DNA of 64,000 nucleotides. Origin: Cristatella mucedo (Eukaryota > Bryozoa > Phylactolaemata > Cristatellidae). The stretch covers positions 2,750,001 to 2,814,000 of the forward strand of contig WPIO01000030.1 of assembly GCA_009760855.2 (NCBI GenBank). The letters are read 5' to 3'. The notes under the pieces were generated by a model. That model saw only the letters and a program-made list of their open reading frames with translations, was not told the origin of the DNA and made no database searches. Positions 11,745 through 53,731 of this stretch are shown piece by piece; within the stretch, counting starts at the first letter, position 1; the number at the start of each line of letters is the position of its first letter. Made by a program: the position numbers and the translations under genes.

Positions 11745-12905
11745 TACTGGCGATGCCTGTCCCACAGCTAAGTGGCTCGCTTTCGGTTGGCGTTGTGAAA
11801 CCATCGCCGTATGCTCGAAATTTAGGTTTCCTCTTCAACAATGTCCTACATGTTTTGAGTTTCGTTGGGAGACTTCCTCAGCAGCTAGCCATCACGTTCG
11901 ATTGCTATCTATGGTTAGGGTTCGTCTGCCATGGCGGCTTGCAAAATATTTAACTAGCTCCCTAGTTCTGTCTCGGCTAAATTAGTGCAATTTCATTTTG
12001 GCTGGGCTACCGAAAAAGGCCATTAGGCCACTGAAGCTGGTGATGACTGTGGCTACAAGGCAAGTTAAAATGGTAAGATGTTTGACTATGTGTCTTCTTT
12101 GCTGAATGAGCTTCGATGGCTTTCGGTTGATCAACGGATACAGAGTCAAGTTCTTACGCTGAGCCTTGGCTCATTCATACCTAGTTGAACTGCTGCACCG
12201 GTTTCTGCCATCTCGTGCCCTCAGGTCTTGTTTGTAAAATAAATTAGCTGTTCCATTCATACGCTTAAGACCGTTGATGACATAAGCTTTTGCTCTGCAG
12301 ACTGTGGAACTCATATTCACAATTCCTACGCATCGATATTCACTTTCTTGCTGCCGACTATGGCACATCCTTTCCAGCCGTCCTAAGCAGCTACTTCCAC
12401 GCTACTTGTAGGGGCTCGCGGGCGCGCGATGGCGGCGCGATGAAGAGCGAAGCCCCCACAAGCGTTGTCGACGACGACTGTATTATACGATCTAGCAGCC
12501 GTCGTGCATGCTGCTCCGGAGCACGAGGCGTTAGGAGAGAGGAGAGTGAATAGCGTGCGTGCAGGCCGACGCACAAGCAGAAAGTGAATTGCGCGGCAAG
12601 GAACGAGTCACGTGCCGGCAAGGAGCGTTCCCGTTGGGCGGACAGAACGTCGGCTGGGGGCGGAACCATGTGACGGCGATCACACGCCCACATACTCACT
12701 ACCTCAACTGCCTTCCTGACTTAGCTACGCCTCTCACTTTTTCTCTGTTTCGTAAGGTTAGGTCCGTTGGCATCAGCATGCATACCGAAAGCCTCTGACA
12801 TTTTGAGAGAGCTACAGAAATTTATCCTACGTAATAGCCACTTAGTCTTTGTGGGTTTGTTGAGTTAGAAACCAAGATACGTTGCATTACTTTGCTGAAA
12901 TCCGA
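11745..12905 (+). mobile_element. LINE-B copy, RT C-terminus to 3' tail, interrupted by a solo LTR
   Basis: Plus-strand translation shows PSPYARNLGFLFNNVL (the ARNLG motif of CR1/L2-like RTs), then LLNELRWLSVDQRIQSQVLTL, then the SFCSA…LRNDIYS-type C-terminal region, and a tail near TACGTTGCATTAC. It is the longest LINE-B copy here, with many frameshifts. A 286-bp GC-rich block interrupts it at 12407. Confidence 0.7.
12407..12692. mobile_element. 286-bp solo LTR-like insertion with 4-bp target duplication
   Basis: The block starts TGTAGGGGC, ends CGCCCACA (TG…CA) and is flanked by TACT on both sides (12403-12406 and 12693-12696). Uninterrupted LINE-B copies at 20.5, 27.5 and 41.7 kb read GCTACTCAC at this point, giving a direct empty-site comparison. 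It is GC-rich with a TATTATA stretch inside. Size, TG/CA ends and short duplication fit a solo LTR or TRIM-like element. No internal region is present. Confidence 0.75.
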
Positions 12906-12909
12906 TCGT

Positions 12910-14900
12910 CTTCTTAAATCCATAGAGTAATCTGACCCATAACTGTCATCGGCGGTCTTTCGGCATTAGCCAAATGGCAGGGTCCACGAAATTCAGTCTA
13001 ATAGAAGTTGCCTCGATTTGCTGCACGCCAATGCCATCCATGGTCTAGTGCAGGGTAACCAACGTGCTTCACCTGGCGGTAGAGGCTGTCAATTACTTCG
13101 AAATGTCATGACTGGCAAAGTCTTAACTATCACGCTTATACTAATCCATGCTCTGCCTGCATAACTGATCAATTTCATGAAATGCTCTGCCATTTCTTGC
13201 ATTAAATTTTCCTAACAAAAAGCTGCATTCCAAATCTAGCTACACATGGAGAATTTTGCCCATGGAAAACTGAGTACATGCTTTCAGCTAACTTATTATA
13301 TTTCCGTTCACAGCATCCACACAGGCAGATATATTCTTCACGAATTCCGCTGAGGATAAATAATGAGCGACAGCTGGTAGATAAAGTCAACCTTAAAAAT
13401 TCTATACATTGAGAGAGCGGGCATGCGGATACACATGCAGTATGGTTGGTCTGTATATTCAATTTTTGCAGTCGAACCAGCCGCAGCCAGAATATCCTTG
13501 ATTCTATTGCCTCAATAACCATTGTCCAACAATTATCTAAGGTGGCACAGAATCGTTTACTTCTCGCCGTGCCGATGCCTCTATGTTCTTGCTACGACGG
13601 GGAACCTGTTAGATCTTGAACTACATTATCGAATAATCGGTTGCAGACTTCACAAAATTGCTGCCGGATTACTTCTAACAGTAACACGGCTTTCATTGCA
13701 TGCTGGGTGCTCTGTAGCAGCAAATTCATGCATATGCAGAAGGCGATCGACGACTAATTCATTGCAAGTAAAAAATTTGGAACTATTACCTCACTAATGT
13801 AAAGCAGTCTATCGCTACTAAGGATCTTGGCCACAGTAGAGAGCACGTTGGGTTTCCATAATACAGTATTCCTATCAGCTTCTACCAGCATCGCGGTGGA
13901 CGTGTCATTCCAGTACACCAAATATAGGCGTACGAATCTAGACACAGAGCTTGGAAATCGAGTGCTTGTACAATACCTGAGCAACAGAAAATGGTTAATA
14001 GCGATGTGACAACCCATATATGTAACAATTCTCCAACTAACCTGCCAGTTTGAGTTCAGGCTAGGAGTGCTACACCGCTTTCGGTTTTTTGTACAGTGTG
14101 TCTTTCGTTTGACTATGGCAAGCTGGTTAGCCAGGAGCACGAAGCGAGAAAGGGAATGCACAAGCACATCACTATTACAGGCATTAGTAGAGCTAATAAA
14201 GGTACCACAAGGAAGGTTTCTCTAGGGGCGGCTAGATCGTTTTGCGAGGCATCAGGAAATCGGAAAAATGTGGATGCTAACCCGATTTGGAGGCAAGTTA
14301 GTTGCCATTTTTGCTGATACACTGGTGTCAAAGCAGCTGCTACATGCAGCTAGCGATCTGTACTAACGAAACCGAAGCTAACCGGAGACAATTATATCTT
14401 TAGCTACCACAACTTCTTGTATACAAGCTGAGAATTTTTCAGTTATTTTTCAAACAGGTTAGTTATTTCAATAGTGTAGGCAACTCGATAGGCTCCACAA
14501 ATAAGAAGCATTATCTGGGATCCATGATAGAATGACCACGTTTCACTGTGGAGAACACGCCCAGAATCACAAATTACGTAAATTCACTAACCAACACTCA
14601 GGCTTCCTTCGGAAATCTAAATGGCCGTCATACCTTACTAAATCGGTATCACTTCAGAGGCATAGCAGCATTAGGATGGCTAGAACACAAGAGCATAACC
14701 CTGTAGTTACTTGTGGTTAATCTTGATAATCCATTTTCCTGATTTGAATTTTTCGGGTGACAGTTGACCAGTTTTACTATTTGTTTTTGGTTAGCTGAAT
14801 AGTACTAGGCATCTTTCATTGGGAAGGTGACGGCTTGGCCATCGTACTGCCTTTTGAACAATGATGTCTCATTCTAATATCATAACAGAAAGGACCTGCC
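12910..14900. other. No gene or repeat recognised (downstream of the zinc-finger gene)
   Basis: Short overlapping frames on both strands without domains. The longest (13754-14167, minus) shows no recognisable motif. Confidence 0.4.
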
Positions 14901-14913
14901 CCATTCCTGCTTT

Positions 14914-14919
14914 TTTAAT
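14914..14919 (-). terminator. Candidate poly(A) signal (ATTAAA) of the zinc-finger gene
   Basis: On the minus strand ATTAAA occurs about 925 nt after the stop codon. I saw no AATAAA in the same interval. This is a weak, short-motif call; the span 14920-15842 would be the 3' UTR if it is used. Confidence 0.25.
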
Positions 14920-15842
14920 ACCAGCACTATACGACCTTTCAAGCTTCATGACCTTTGAAGGGGTTTCATGCTTAGAAACATCGAACAAAACAGGTGTATA
15001 TGCCAACTGTGAAAATGCAGAGCCCTCGGCCCCATAAAATCTAAAGTAAACACACTTTCTAAGAAAATAACACACACACAAAGGCTTCAACTCCACAGAA
15101 GACAGACCGATGCAACCAAAAAAAGTTTTTGCATCGATGAATCGTGCTGAGAACGCAGCTCTTATCCCATGAAGTGAGTGCAAGTTTACCAAACATGCTA
15201 GTGACCTCGGCTTTTTGTTAGCACTTGTTCTCAAGCCAAAGCCAAGTACTTGAGTCAAGCAGGCTCAGAGTCGGCCGGCAGTTTGGAGTATGGACATTTG
15301 AGCCAGCATTACTGATGCAGCTTAATGAGCTATAGCCAGCCCGAATATACATCGGACCCCTGAGCCGTATTTATAAAGCACTACAAGACTCAAAGAAACA
15401 TCTCAGCATGAGAAAAAAAGTAAGTCTCATGCCATCACTGGAAGCAAAATCACGACCTACGAAAGTACAGGTGTAAGCCATAGTAATTATAACCGATAAC
15501 CCAAGCAGGTATGTCACGCAAGAATTCACTGAAGAGCAATATGCACGACTGATGCTTACACCGCCTCTTTGGGCAACATGGTCTACCAAGAGTCTGTTTA
15601 GTAATCAAAATAACACAGTGGGAAACATGCATAACACAGGGGGAACCAGGCATAATACTATATTAAGTAAAGTCTGTCGAAAAGCAATACGGAACACACA
15701 GACCACAGATTGATAACAAAGATAAAAAGTGTAAAAACACATTGCACGCCTCTTAACTCAACTAGCACCAGCTTAGCAACGTACCATACATCAAATGGGC
15801 ACACTAAAACGAGGACTACAACATCAAAGCAAAGGACGAGTA

Positions 15843-44677
<28,835 letters not shown>

Positions 44678-44689
44678 CTGAAAAGCAGT

Positions 44690-46755
44690 TGGTCAAGAAC
44701 AGAATGTTTTCACTAACTAGTATACGATCCTTCGTAGGGCACCCGGCTTTGGCTGCAAGTAAAAATATCCGTCTGTCTCCAAAAGCCAAGAGCTGTCTCG
44801 AGGCCAGAGCGATGCACGAAGTACACTGAAGCCTACAAGCACCAATTCACTGACAGTAACTCACAGCACATTTAAATGATACAAAACGGTCAAGATCGAT
44901 TGTCCTCTTTGATCACCTCTGGATCGGGATAATGTTATATTAAACTTAGAAGCCTAGTGAAGCTCTTCAGACCGAGTCTGGTCTCACTTACATAGCTCCA
45001 GACATTTATTACACAGACGCATATTTATCTATAGAGGCAGCAAAAGTGAGTCTATATTAAGGGGAACAGCAGGGAAATGACTCCAAGGACAGACCTGCAT
45101 GCAGGTGCAATGACTTCCTTGCACAGCACAAATCTTTAGCACGAGTGTGCAATATCTTAAAACAGGGAGCACAGCAGAATGATGTGTAGCAGATTCCTGA
45201 TTTAAACCCGCTCCTATGAGAAGCAAGAGCCCATTACGGAGTGAGACACTATAAATGACACCATCAATGTGGTTTTGCTCTTATAATCGGCTGCACCCAT
45301 GACAATTCGTTGGGTATTGATGTGTAGCAAGCTACCAGCATTGCAATTTACCGAGAGTGAGGTTATAGCAGTGGCACTGTCTACTTATGCTCATAAGACA
45401 TGTTTTCCAGTTTTCAACATGTGGGCTTGGCATGTAGTGCATATTGCCATTTTGGAAAGTTCGGGATGGAAAACCAGGGGGGTGTATTTATAATCCTACT
45501 CTACTGGAGTACGCTTCGACAGCTAACTGCTGGTTTTTCACACCATGTCCCTAGAAGTGCACATGGAAGCCTATCATGTTACAATACATGGGGTTTGGTG
45601 CACTGCCTGGCATATTAGTCCAGCCATTATTATTTCACTAGCTGTATGTGTTTGCCCTGGATTCGCGAATTGCATAGCAATGCTCTTCGAGAACAAAATA
45701 GATGTTCATGACACAGAAACACTATGGACTGCAGCACGTTTTCTTTGGCATAGAGTCAGCAGTCTGTAAACGATTCTTACTATACGTCATATTTAAGGGA
45801 GATGTTGCTAATGAGCACCAAAATAAAGGTGCATTTAGGCAGAGCAGGATCGATAAATCAAATCTCTCTTCAGACCCAAGCCTTAGCAATTCATAATTCA
45901 TAGCAACAAACTCCAATGAGGCAATGCACAGATGTTAGGAATGTGATCGGATGTTTTCTGGATAGTCAATGCACCCAGTTAAATTTCTAAATAACGTATA
46001 GGCGATTTACACAGTAGATGATATTTGCTTTTCCTCAGTACATTAGCTGTACTTAAACAGACTAGATTGCACAATTTTAACAGAAACAGGCCGAACACAG
46101 GATTACATAAATTCAGCAGGCTCAGCAGCATAATGCAAAGATTAGTACATACTGCATGCAGAGCAGTATACAAAGCAAACATATTCTTCACTGAAATACC
46201 TCACCTATTTGAAGGCTCTCCAGGGATTTCAGGAAATAAATAATGAGTGAAAAACATAAGCAGTAAAAAGACTTGCTAGGCCTGACACAGCAGAGGGCAC
46301 TAACTGTATAGCTCCATGAAAGCAGAGATCCTGAGCACTCCTCAGCTACCCGGAGAGCACGAGCCCCAGAAACCCGACTAGCTGTAAGTTGGGCAGCACG
46401 TTCTGAACAACCTTGAGGGCGACATGTTTAACCAGTTCTTTGCCAATGCTCTTGCTTGACAAACTAAAAACCTCAAATGGTAAGTATGCAGCAGAATGTT
46501 ATAACTTACCGAACAGGTATTAGAGAAATGCTAGTTTCATACATTAGTCAGGCTCATGAGTTGTTACTTTAACAAACCGGCAACCCATCGGACAAAGTAC
46601 TTTTAAGACTTTGGGAACAAATTCCCTACTCAAATATTCACTCATGAGTTCGATTCACAAAAATGTGAAGTCATGCAAATTATTTAAATTCATGAAACCA
46701 GCTCTAGGATCAAACCTTTTGTCTGTTAGTTGAGATCTACTGGTCTATCAAGTAA
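44690..46755. other. No gene or repeat recognised (upstream of exon 1)
   Basis: AT-rich sequence, short frames on both strands without domains. It could be a first intron or the promoter region of the zinc-finger gene; I see no decisive promoter motif. Confidence 0.35.
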
Positions 46756-46764
46756 ATCCACAGC

Positions 46765-46900
46765 CCTGGCTTAGCCCAAGGGTCTGGTGCTCACCTTTAA
46801 TGACCGTTTAAGGGATGTTTCCTCGAGCCCTTCGGCATATGCAAAGGGCCTGGATAGAGATTAGGTTCTCTTAGGGTATATGCAAACGAATTATTATTAC
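46765..46900 (+). mobile_element. SINE-2 copy
   Basis: Diverged head (GGTCTGGTGCTCACCTTTAA), CTCGAGCCC B-box remnant, then AAAGGGCCTGGATAGAGATT and AACGAATTATTATTAC. Confidence 0.65.
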
Positions 46901-46934
46901 TTACATGCATAAAGGTAATCTTGTGAATTGTATC

Positions 46935-47765
46935 AATAGTAATAATAATAATAATAATAATGCACTTGATAAAGCACCCTCAGAGAACTTAATCTCTCTC
47001 TCTCTCTCTAGGCACTTTACATTTGCTGCAAAAAGAAATGCAATTGAATGGTGAGTAAAATCATGCTTGATAAACAAACAAAGTAAATAACATGGTTAGG
47101 GGTGACATGCACAGGGTCAGCATGCAAATGTGGTTAGTGGCAGCATGCACAGTGTCAGTACGCATAAGCACATCAAGGACGAATCACAGTGACCCACTAA
47201 ATGCAGTCCTAAATAGGTGTTTTCAAATTCTTTTTAAATGTGGTCAGGTCTGGGGATGTTCTGACCCAGGTCGGGAGGGAGTTCCAGGCTTTGGGAGAAT
47301 ACGAACTAAATGCACGGTCTCTAAAGGATTTGAGGTTTGTACGAGGTATTTCTAGACTGTTGGATTCCGAAAAGCGGGTGGTACAATACTTGGCCTGATG
47401 GGGGAGTATATCTGAGAGATAGGCTGGAGCCATAGAATGAAGTGACCTAAAAGTGAGCGACAAAACCTTGAAGTCAATCCGTTGCTTGACTGGTAGCCAG
47501 TGCAGGTCGGCGAGAAGTGGTGTAATGTGGCAACTTCGAAGCTCACGACAGACAAGCCTAGCTGCAGAGTTTTACATCAGCTGCAATCGCCTGATCGCAC
47601 ATGCTGGTAGGCCAGCAAGCAGTGAGTTGCAGAAGTCAAGACGGGATGTCACGAATGCATGGACCAACTTAGATGTGGTATCCTTATCTAAACAAGCCCG
47701 AATTTTAGCAATGTTATGAAGCTGAAAATAGGCAGATTTGACTGTGGAGCTGATGTGGTCATAAA
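46935..47765 (-). mobile_element. LINE-A 3' end, well preserved
   Basis: Starts with (TAA)n and CACTTGATAAAGCACCCTCA. The RT C-terminus reads [20 protein letters not shown]. It is close to the copies at 4.2 and 56.9 kb. A (CT)n expansion (TCTCTCTCTCTCTCTAGG, ~46993-47010) lies inside the conserved tail. Truncated at the [14 protein letters not shown] region. Confidence 0.8.
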
Positions 47766-47769
47766 CAAG

Positions 47770-49040
47770 GTGAGTGAGTTGAGGAATGATGTAGACCGTT
47801 CGAGAGGTACTCGAGAGATACTATCAGATCTGTTGACTGATTTTCTGCAGCCTAAGCTATATATTTTCAAATAGCTTAGCCTAGATAACTCGGGCCGGCT
47901 TCAGCAGTGCAACAGATATTCTCTCTGGTCAACAACAGCAACAGGCACAATAGTTGCAGCCTGGCACCAAATTTGAAATTATTAATCTATGGGCATCACT
48001 GGACAGACTTGGAATAATTCAATGGCCATCTCTGGATCAAGGTTAAAGTGTGGTTTCCCAGAGGCTGATAATAATTAATACATGGCCTCAGCATATCGGT
48101 GTGCACACAAACACTTATGCAAAGCAGGGTCCAAAAAGACACCAGTACAGCAGCCTGGGGCATCCAAAACTGGAGTCTCCTAGTTGCCTAGCGGTTTGTG
48201 TTACAGATTCTGAGCTTTGCGCCATTTAATTGAATGCTGTTGACACTACCCAAAACCAGATGGTCTACAGTGACAGTTAGAACCATACAGCATCCTGAAA
48301 GATGCTTCAAATATGCTACCACAAAGCTACAGGCTGAAACAGCGCATTTTTAGATGTGAACAATAGTGAGTTACCTCTTTTCCATGTTGCCAAGCACACA
48401 CTGCACACTATTTAGAAAGGATGGCAGACCTTCATCACACATGGCTAGCAAAAGCAGTATATCATTGCCTCCAAGCCAGAAGTGGGTCACATACAAAGAA
48501 TCCAGCAGGTCAGGCTGGAAGTAGGTGCTCTGTGCTTTGGGCGGGATCAGTGGCTAGTGAGAAAGTGACCTCACTGTCAAGAAGCAGGTACACTGATGGA
48601 TGAAGACAAAGAGAAGTATCAGTCGTGGGGTTCTTGCTAGATCGTAATGTTTGTTGGATTACCAACTGGGCATGTGGCAACAAAGGGTTCCGATGAGAGT
48701 AAGCTAAAGGAATCATGAAATTGGTCTATAGCTCAGTGGGATCTTCTAGTCAGTACAGCAGGAGTAATTACTATTTACGAGGGAGAACAAACTTGTGTAG
48801 AGTTGAAACCAGTTGGTAAATCCAAAAAGTTATTGGTGGTCAGCTGCAATAAGCGAGCACTTAAGGTAGGCTAATAGATAAATACATAAAACTACTGAAG
48901 TGAGCACAACCTGCTTAACCGATCCTGCCCATATAGCAACAGTGTCCTGTCCACATATTTATCACCAACCCAACATCAGCTGGTAATAATAACACCCACA
49001 TCCATCACAGTGGTGTTGCTAAAAAAGAAGTATGCACATA
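47770..49040. other. No gene or repeat recognised
   Basis: Short frames only. The 68-codon minus frame at 48510-48716 has no recognisable motif. Confidence 0.35.
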
Positions 49041-49044
49041 CTTG

Positions 49045-49190
49045 GAAAATATAATTTATTTGTATAGCGCCCTACGAAAGCTTACTCTCTATTCAGGCGC
49101 TTCACTTTGGCCCCGGGGCTCGAGCATATGACCTGGGTCATCAAATTCATTCACCTTGACCTTGGTCATATAAGGCGAGCACCTTGACAA
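49045..49190 (-). mobile_element. SINE-2 copy
   Basis: ATTTATTTGTATAGCGCCCT…CTATTCAGGCGCTTCAC is the reverse complement of the SINE-2 tail. GGGGCTCGAGC and AAGGCGAGCACCTTGAC are the complementary B box and head. Confidence 0.75.
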
Positions 49191-49194
49191 TTGA

Positions 49195-50560
49195 GTCAAA
49201 GGCTAGAAGTGATTGAAAATAAAGCTGGAAGTTTCTGCCTGCCATACAGCATTGAATTAAGTAAGGAATGCCAGGTATGCTTCGTCCAGGGAGTACTTCA
49301 GGAAAAGTAACTTGGGTTATGCACAGGAGTACGTAAAACACAAACAGTGCATCGGGTCCAAAAATGAAATAAATTCTGACCGGTTTCCTTAAGTGCCACT
49401 AGCTGTTCTGGCACAGCAAATGGCCATTGCCTAAGCGTGCACCACTAGCATGTGACATGGAATACTGTGCAGTCTGGTAAAGAGAAGAAATAGTGGAACG
49501 CGCGCCCAGTTCGATGCAGTAGAACCATGAGCACAGCACTGAAACGCAGAGACCGTGGTGGAATGTCAAGATTCGCGGAGAAAAAGCTTAAGTTCGCGAT
49601 CGATAGATCTAACGAACTCAAATGGTTCCTCTATGCTGGAGCTTGACTAAAACGCCAGTGCCGCGTCCATTAGAATTTGCATACTAGTGTGTGCCGGCAT
49701 AACCTAAGTCAGAAGTAAATGCCATCGTCACTAAGATAACTTACTAGGCGCTCAAATTCGGAAACGCCCTGAGAGGCGTTGCTTTGGAGTGAGACGGAAC
49801 AGTCCATAGCCACGACCGGGCTGGTTGTCTGCAAGCAGTTGCAATGGACACGCTGTACAATCGAGCTGCTTCCGGAGAGCAGTCAGAGCAGTGGGTCTAC
49901 CCAATGGACTCGAGCTACCGTTTGATCGCCGAAAAGGAGACAACGAGGCCATCTTACAGCGGCAATGTGTGGGTTCTAACAAAGATAATATTTCCTTCAT
50001 CTACTGAGTATTAACTAATCGCATTCAGTTTGAAAACATTCATAGCCGCTCCTTGATGGGCCAAAGACGTAATCGCTTGTCTCCGGAAAGAAGTCGGTAA
50101 GGATATTATTAGCATAACGAATCGACAAGGAATCAAAGCGCCAAGGCATGTAGGCATTTTTAGATACTGAACACTTTAGTGACACACGTATTTAGAACGA
50201 GGCAAGCCTTCTGCAGCGGTCCGGTTAATGTGCCGATAGGCTCCTATGCTACGATAGAAACGTGTTTAGCGGCTTCCATGTCTGGACAGACCTTGGCCGA
50301 AAAAAACATGCGACTGTGCAAGCCTTGGCCGACGTGCGACGAATACGGATGAAGCACCGAACTTTAAAAGCACGGCTATTGAACTGTATGTGCAGCATCA
50401 ATGCACGCATATGTGCCGACGGTAGTGGAACGCAGTAGCATCGTAGAGCGCACCGTAGCATAAAAGCCCATAACCATAGCGTAGAAAAGTCTGTAAGACA
50501 GCTTCGGCTGGTATGACAACTGTCGTGCGGCTCACAACCCGGAGCACAACTCAGTCCAGC
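49195..50560. other. No supported gene
   Basis: An 82-codon minus frame (49752-50000, starting MKEILSLLEPTH) and a 116-codon minus frame (50249-50599) are open, but neither has a domain. The second begins in a TAA/TTA repeat. They could include 5' exons of the zinc-finger gene; no evidence beyond position. Confidence 0.3.
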
Positions 50561-50564
50561 TGCC

Positions 50565-50700
50565 AATAATAATGATAACAGTAATAATAGTATTAACAAT
50601 AGATTTATACAGCACCCTCAGAGAACTGAATCTTTTTCTAGACATTTTATAGATGCTGTAAGCAAAGCATGATCAAATGGTTAGTGGTAACGTTGTAACA
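50565..50700 (-). mobile_element. LINE-A 3' tail
   Basis: AATAATAATGATAACAGTAA, CAGCACCCTCAGAGAACTG and TAGATGCTGTAAGCAAAGCA: 3' tail and first UTR bases of the subfamily seen at 21.7 and 34.2 kb. Confidence 0.65.
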
Positions 50701-51053
50701 AAAACTAGGGCGGCGGTTTACTTCCCGTTCACGAACCACCCATTCTCGGCTACACCAGCCCTATCACTGTCCCAAGGCTAACGAAAGACGAGCGCCAGAT
50801 CTATTAAAACTCTTTGTAGCAATATTGCATGCACCAAAAATAACAAGGAACTAAACAGAACTACTGAGGCTCCTAGGCACATTAAACTTCTGCACGGTGG
50901 ACATTTTCAGCCATCGAGCAGGCAAGTACGAGTCTCGTGTAATTACAAATAAATCCCCCTAGTTGATCGAGCTAGTACTGAGCCCTCGGTACCACCTTTC
51001 TAAAGAGGGCTCAGATTTTCAGATAGGAGAAAAAAGTCAGAGATAGTGAGAGC

Positions 51054-51055
<2 letters not shown>

Positions 51056-51144
<89 letters not shown>
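51056..51144 (+). repeat. (AG)n microsatellite, ~45 units
   Basis: Uninterrupted AG repeat followed by ~100 bp of degenerate purine-rich AGACAGACAGAGACA sequence to about 51240. Homopurine strand, triplex-capable. Confidence 0.95.
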
Positions 51145-51148
<4 letters not shown>

Positions 51149-51529
51149 CAGACAGAGACACAGAAACAGAAAGACAGACAGAGACAGGAAGACGGGCAGG
51201 AAAAGAGACAAATAGACAGACACATACAGACATACAGAGAGGGAACAAGATAGCATGTATCTAACCGTAAAGACCTCAACGACCTTATCAAAGGATCACC
51301 AATCCAATGCTGAAAGTGTGACAATCTCAGCTCAAGCGACAATAGTACGAAAGCATTTTCACCAGAGGAAACTTCATCAATTTTTCTCTACCTAATTCAG
51401 TCAGAAAGATGGGCTGTGCTTCTACAGTAATGCAGCCGATCTATTGGAGGCCGTTGGAATTACCATTAACTCGAGAGAATTGCACTTATTCCTTATATCC
51501 GCACAAAGATTGCTATGTTCATAAATCTG

Positions 51530-51842
51530 ACATTGGCATCGTATCTAAAAGCAAAACCTGAGAGTTTCGAAATTTCATAAGTACCTTATGCTAGAAAAGC
51601 CTTGAATTCGCTCCCTACTGAGGTGACCTTTTAAAAAAAAACTACAAAAGCATATATTCCTCACGGCAGTTGCTGGGTCTGTGAATTGTCCTTTGCATAA
51701 TACCACGTTCCGACATTGTGTATGCTATCACAAATCATATTAACATGTTTCTCCCACAGTATATTTAAAGCGCTTAGAGAGATATTTGTATCTCAAAGGT
51801 CATTATACACATTTTACATAATAATTATTATAATTATTAGTA
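51530..51842 (+). mobile_element. LINE-A relative 3' end
   Basis: AAGCCTTGAATTCGCTCCCT corresponds to the PKAWNSLP region. The 3' UTR and a TTTAAAGCGCTTAGAGAGAT…TTATACAC tail with TAATAATTATTATAATTATT follow. Confidence 0.65.
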
Positions 51843-53174
51843 GAGCAATAGCTATTGCCTAGCCATTGCTCTATAGGGGGTTAGGATATACGCATTGTAC
51901 ACCAGGACAGATCGCTGGAATCTGTTTCCGGGGCCTCTTTCAGCTTGTATTACACGCAGAAAAAAATAAGCGGAAAGTAAATCAGAGATAGAGGTAGAGA
52001 GAGAGAGAAAGAGTGTGTGTGTTCCCTGAGGACACTACGCCGGCTCTGTAAGCGGAAAATTAAACAAATTTACCGAAAGACAATAAGCGAAGCTGTTGCT
52101 ACGTTTATTTTTCGAGCCTGCTCGGCAGCACTATAAAAAAAATTGGTATGCACAGTATTGAAGAAATCCTTTAATGATCGGATCTACATTCATAATGTTA
52201 TAATTTATTGCTATTTTATTATTATTATTCTTGCAATGTGTGCTAATTTCACTCGATGACATACTACTCTATACATGCAAAAGAAATAAAATAATTTTTC
52301 GCTAGGATTTCATTAAATGTGGTTATTGCTCCTATATAAAAATTTTGCTGGTCTTACTCACTAGATGAAAATTCTTGCTCCACCTTTGGGTCCGACCAAT
52401 TACCCCAAAATCACTCTGAGACCGTTTGTGAGTGGTAATCGTGACGTAAATACAAACGCGATGGTAGCCATTCATTCCGGATGAGCAGGAACGGTCTTTT
52501 AGCCTAGATAGGTTAGTTATTGGCCTTCTCTAGCCTGCGAGAATGTATGGGAGTTTTTTATTGTTTAATTGAGAAATACGACTCCTAAATAGCAATTAAG
52601 ATATAACGCTTTTATTTTAGAGCTGCATCGTATGCCAAGCATATTGAATTGTACCGTTCGTTCTTTTAGCGACAGAGACTATGTAAATTTGCGAGTTTTT
52701 AGCCTTGCTTTAAAATTACACCGGACCTACTAGTTTTTTTATGCATTGCAAAGTAGTATGAACGCAGAAGTTCGTAGCACAGTAGCGATCGATAGGCCAT
52801 TTTGCAACGCGATTGCCCTTCACGGCCGTTATCAACTTGCCCTTCTAGCCACCTTGTAATGGAGACTCTGCCGCACCGACCGGACTGGTGATTTTACTGC
52901 TTGGCTTTAGCTACCTTCGCTTCATATCTATCTATATCTTTATCAATATATATATATATATATGGCTATATAAAGCTTTATAAAGCTACAATTATCACAG
53001 ACTCCACGGTGGCTATAACCAGCTCAGTTAGAACGACCAACTTTGCACTCTAAATTGCCAGACAAGGCTAAGGCGCCATACACCAGCGCGTTATAAGCAA
53101 CCATTTTTCTGCTCTCGTATAAAATTGCACTGGTGCAGCTCTCAGCTTAGCCGCGATGGGAGCCCTTGCCTTAC

Positions 53175-53186
53175 GGGGGGGGGGGG
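53175..53186 (+). repeat. G12 homopolymer
   Basis: Twelve consecutive G immediately before the 122-bp tandem repeat. Potential G-quadruplex and an assembly-error-prone site. Confidence 0.85.
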
Positions 53187-53188
53187 TT

Positions 53189-53405
53189 GACTAGGGCGCC
53201 TAGTACAGACCCAGCTCCTGACTCACCTAGCTCAGGTTAGAATGGAGCTTTATGCAGGCGATGCGGTTAATAGATGGAGGAGCGACTAATGTGGTTGTCT
53301 TAGCGGGTTCGACTTGGACACCTAGTGCAGGCCCGGCTCCTGTTAAAGTTAGAATGAAGCCTGGTGCAGACGTTGCGGTCAGGATGTGCACCGACTAATA
53401 TGCGG
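53189..53405 (+). repeat. Tandem duplication, period ~122 bp
   Basis: GACTAGGGCGCCTAGTACAG at 53189 and GACTTGGACACCTAGTGCAG at 53311 start two diverged copies that share GCTCCTG, GTTAGAATG, GATGCGGTTA/GTTGCGGTCA and CGACTAAT in order. Confidence 0.75.
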
Positions 53406-53731
53406 AAGTACAAATAGCAGCTTCGCGCGAGGTCAGGAGTTGAGAGGAGAGAGAATATAATGAGACGCCTCGAGAGCTCGGGGCTACAGCTTGGGTAGTC
53501 AAACAGAGACTACGCCCCAAGAGCACGGCTGCCGCTTCGGAAGTCGATGCGAAACTACGCTTCGAGAGCACGAGAGACGAACCTACGGCCATGGACAGCT
53601 AAGTGCAACTTAGACTGCGAAGTTGTGTTTTGCCGGCAACTCAGTTAGCTGCTCGTATCTTGGGGTGCTGTAGCGGCCCGCCTTCGGGGTTGGAACAATC
53701 GCTAGCGACGCGTGCATAGGATAGTTTACAA

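Noticed and set aside
49752-50000. Upstream coding exon for the zinc-finger gene (MKEILSLLEP…)
   Set aside because: Its GTAAGA donor would end in phase 1, whereas exon 1 starts in phase 0. It may be chance or 5' UTR.
51000-51342. Ser-Leu and Arg-Glu repeat frames
   Set aside because: Translations of the AG/CT microsatellite.
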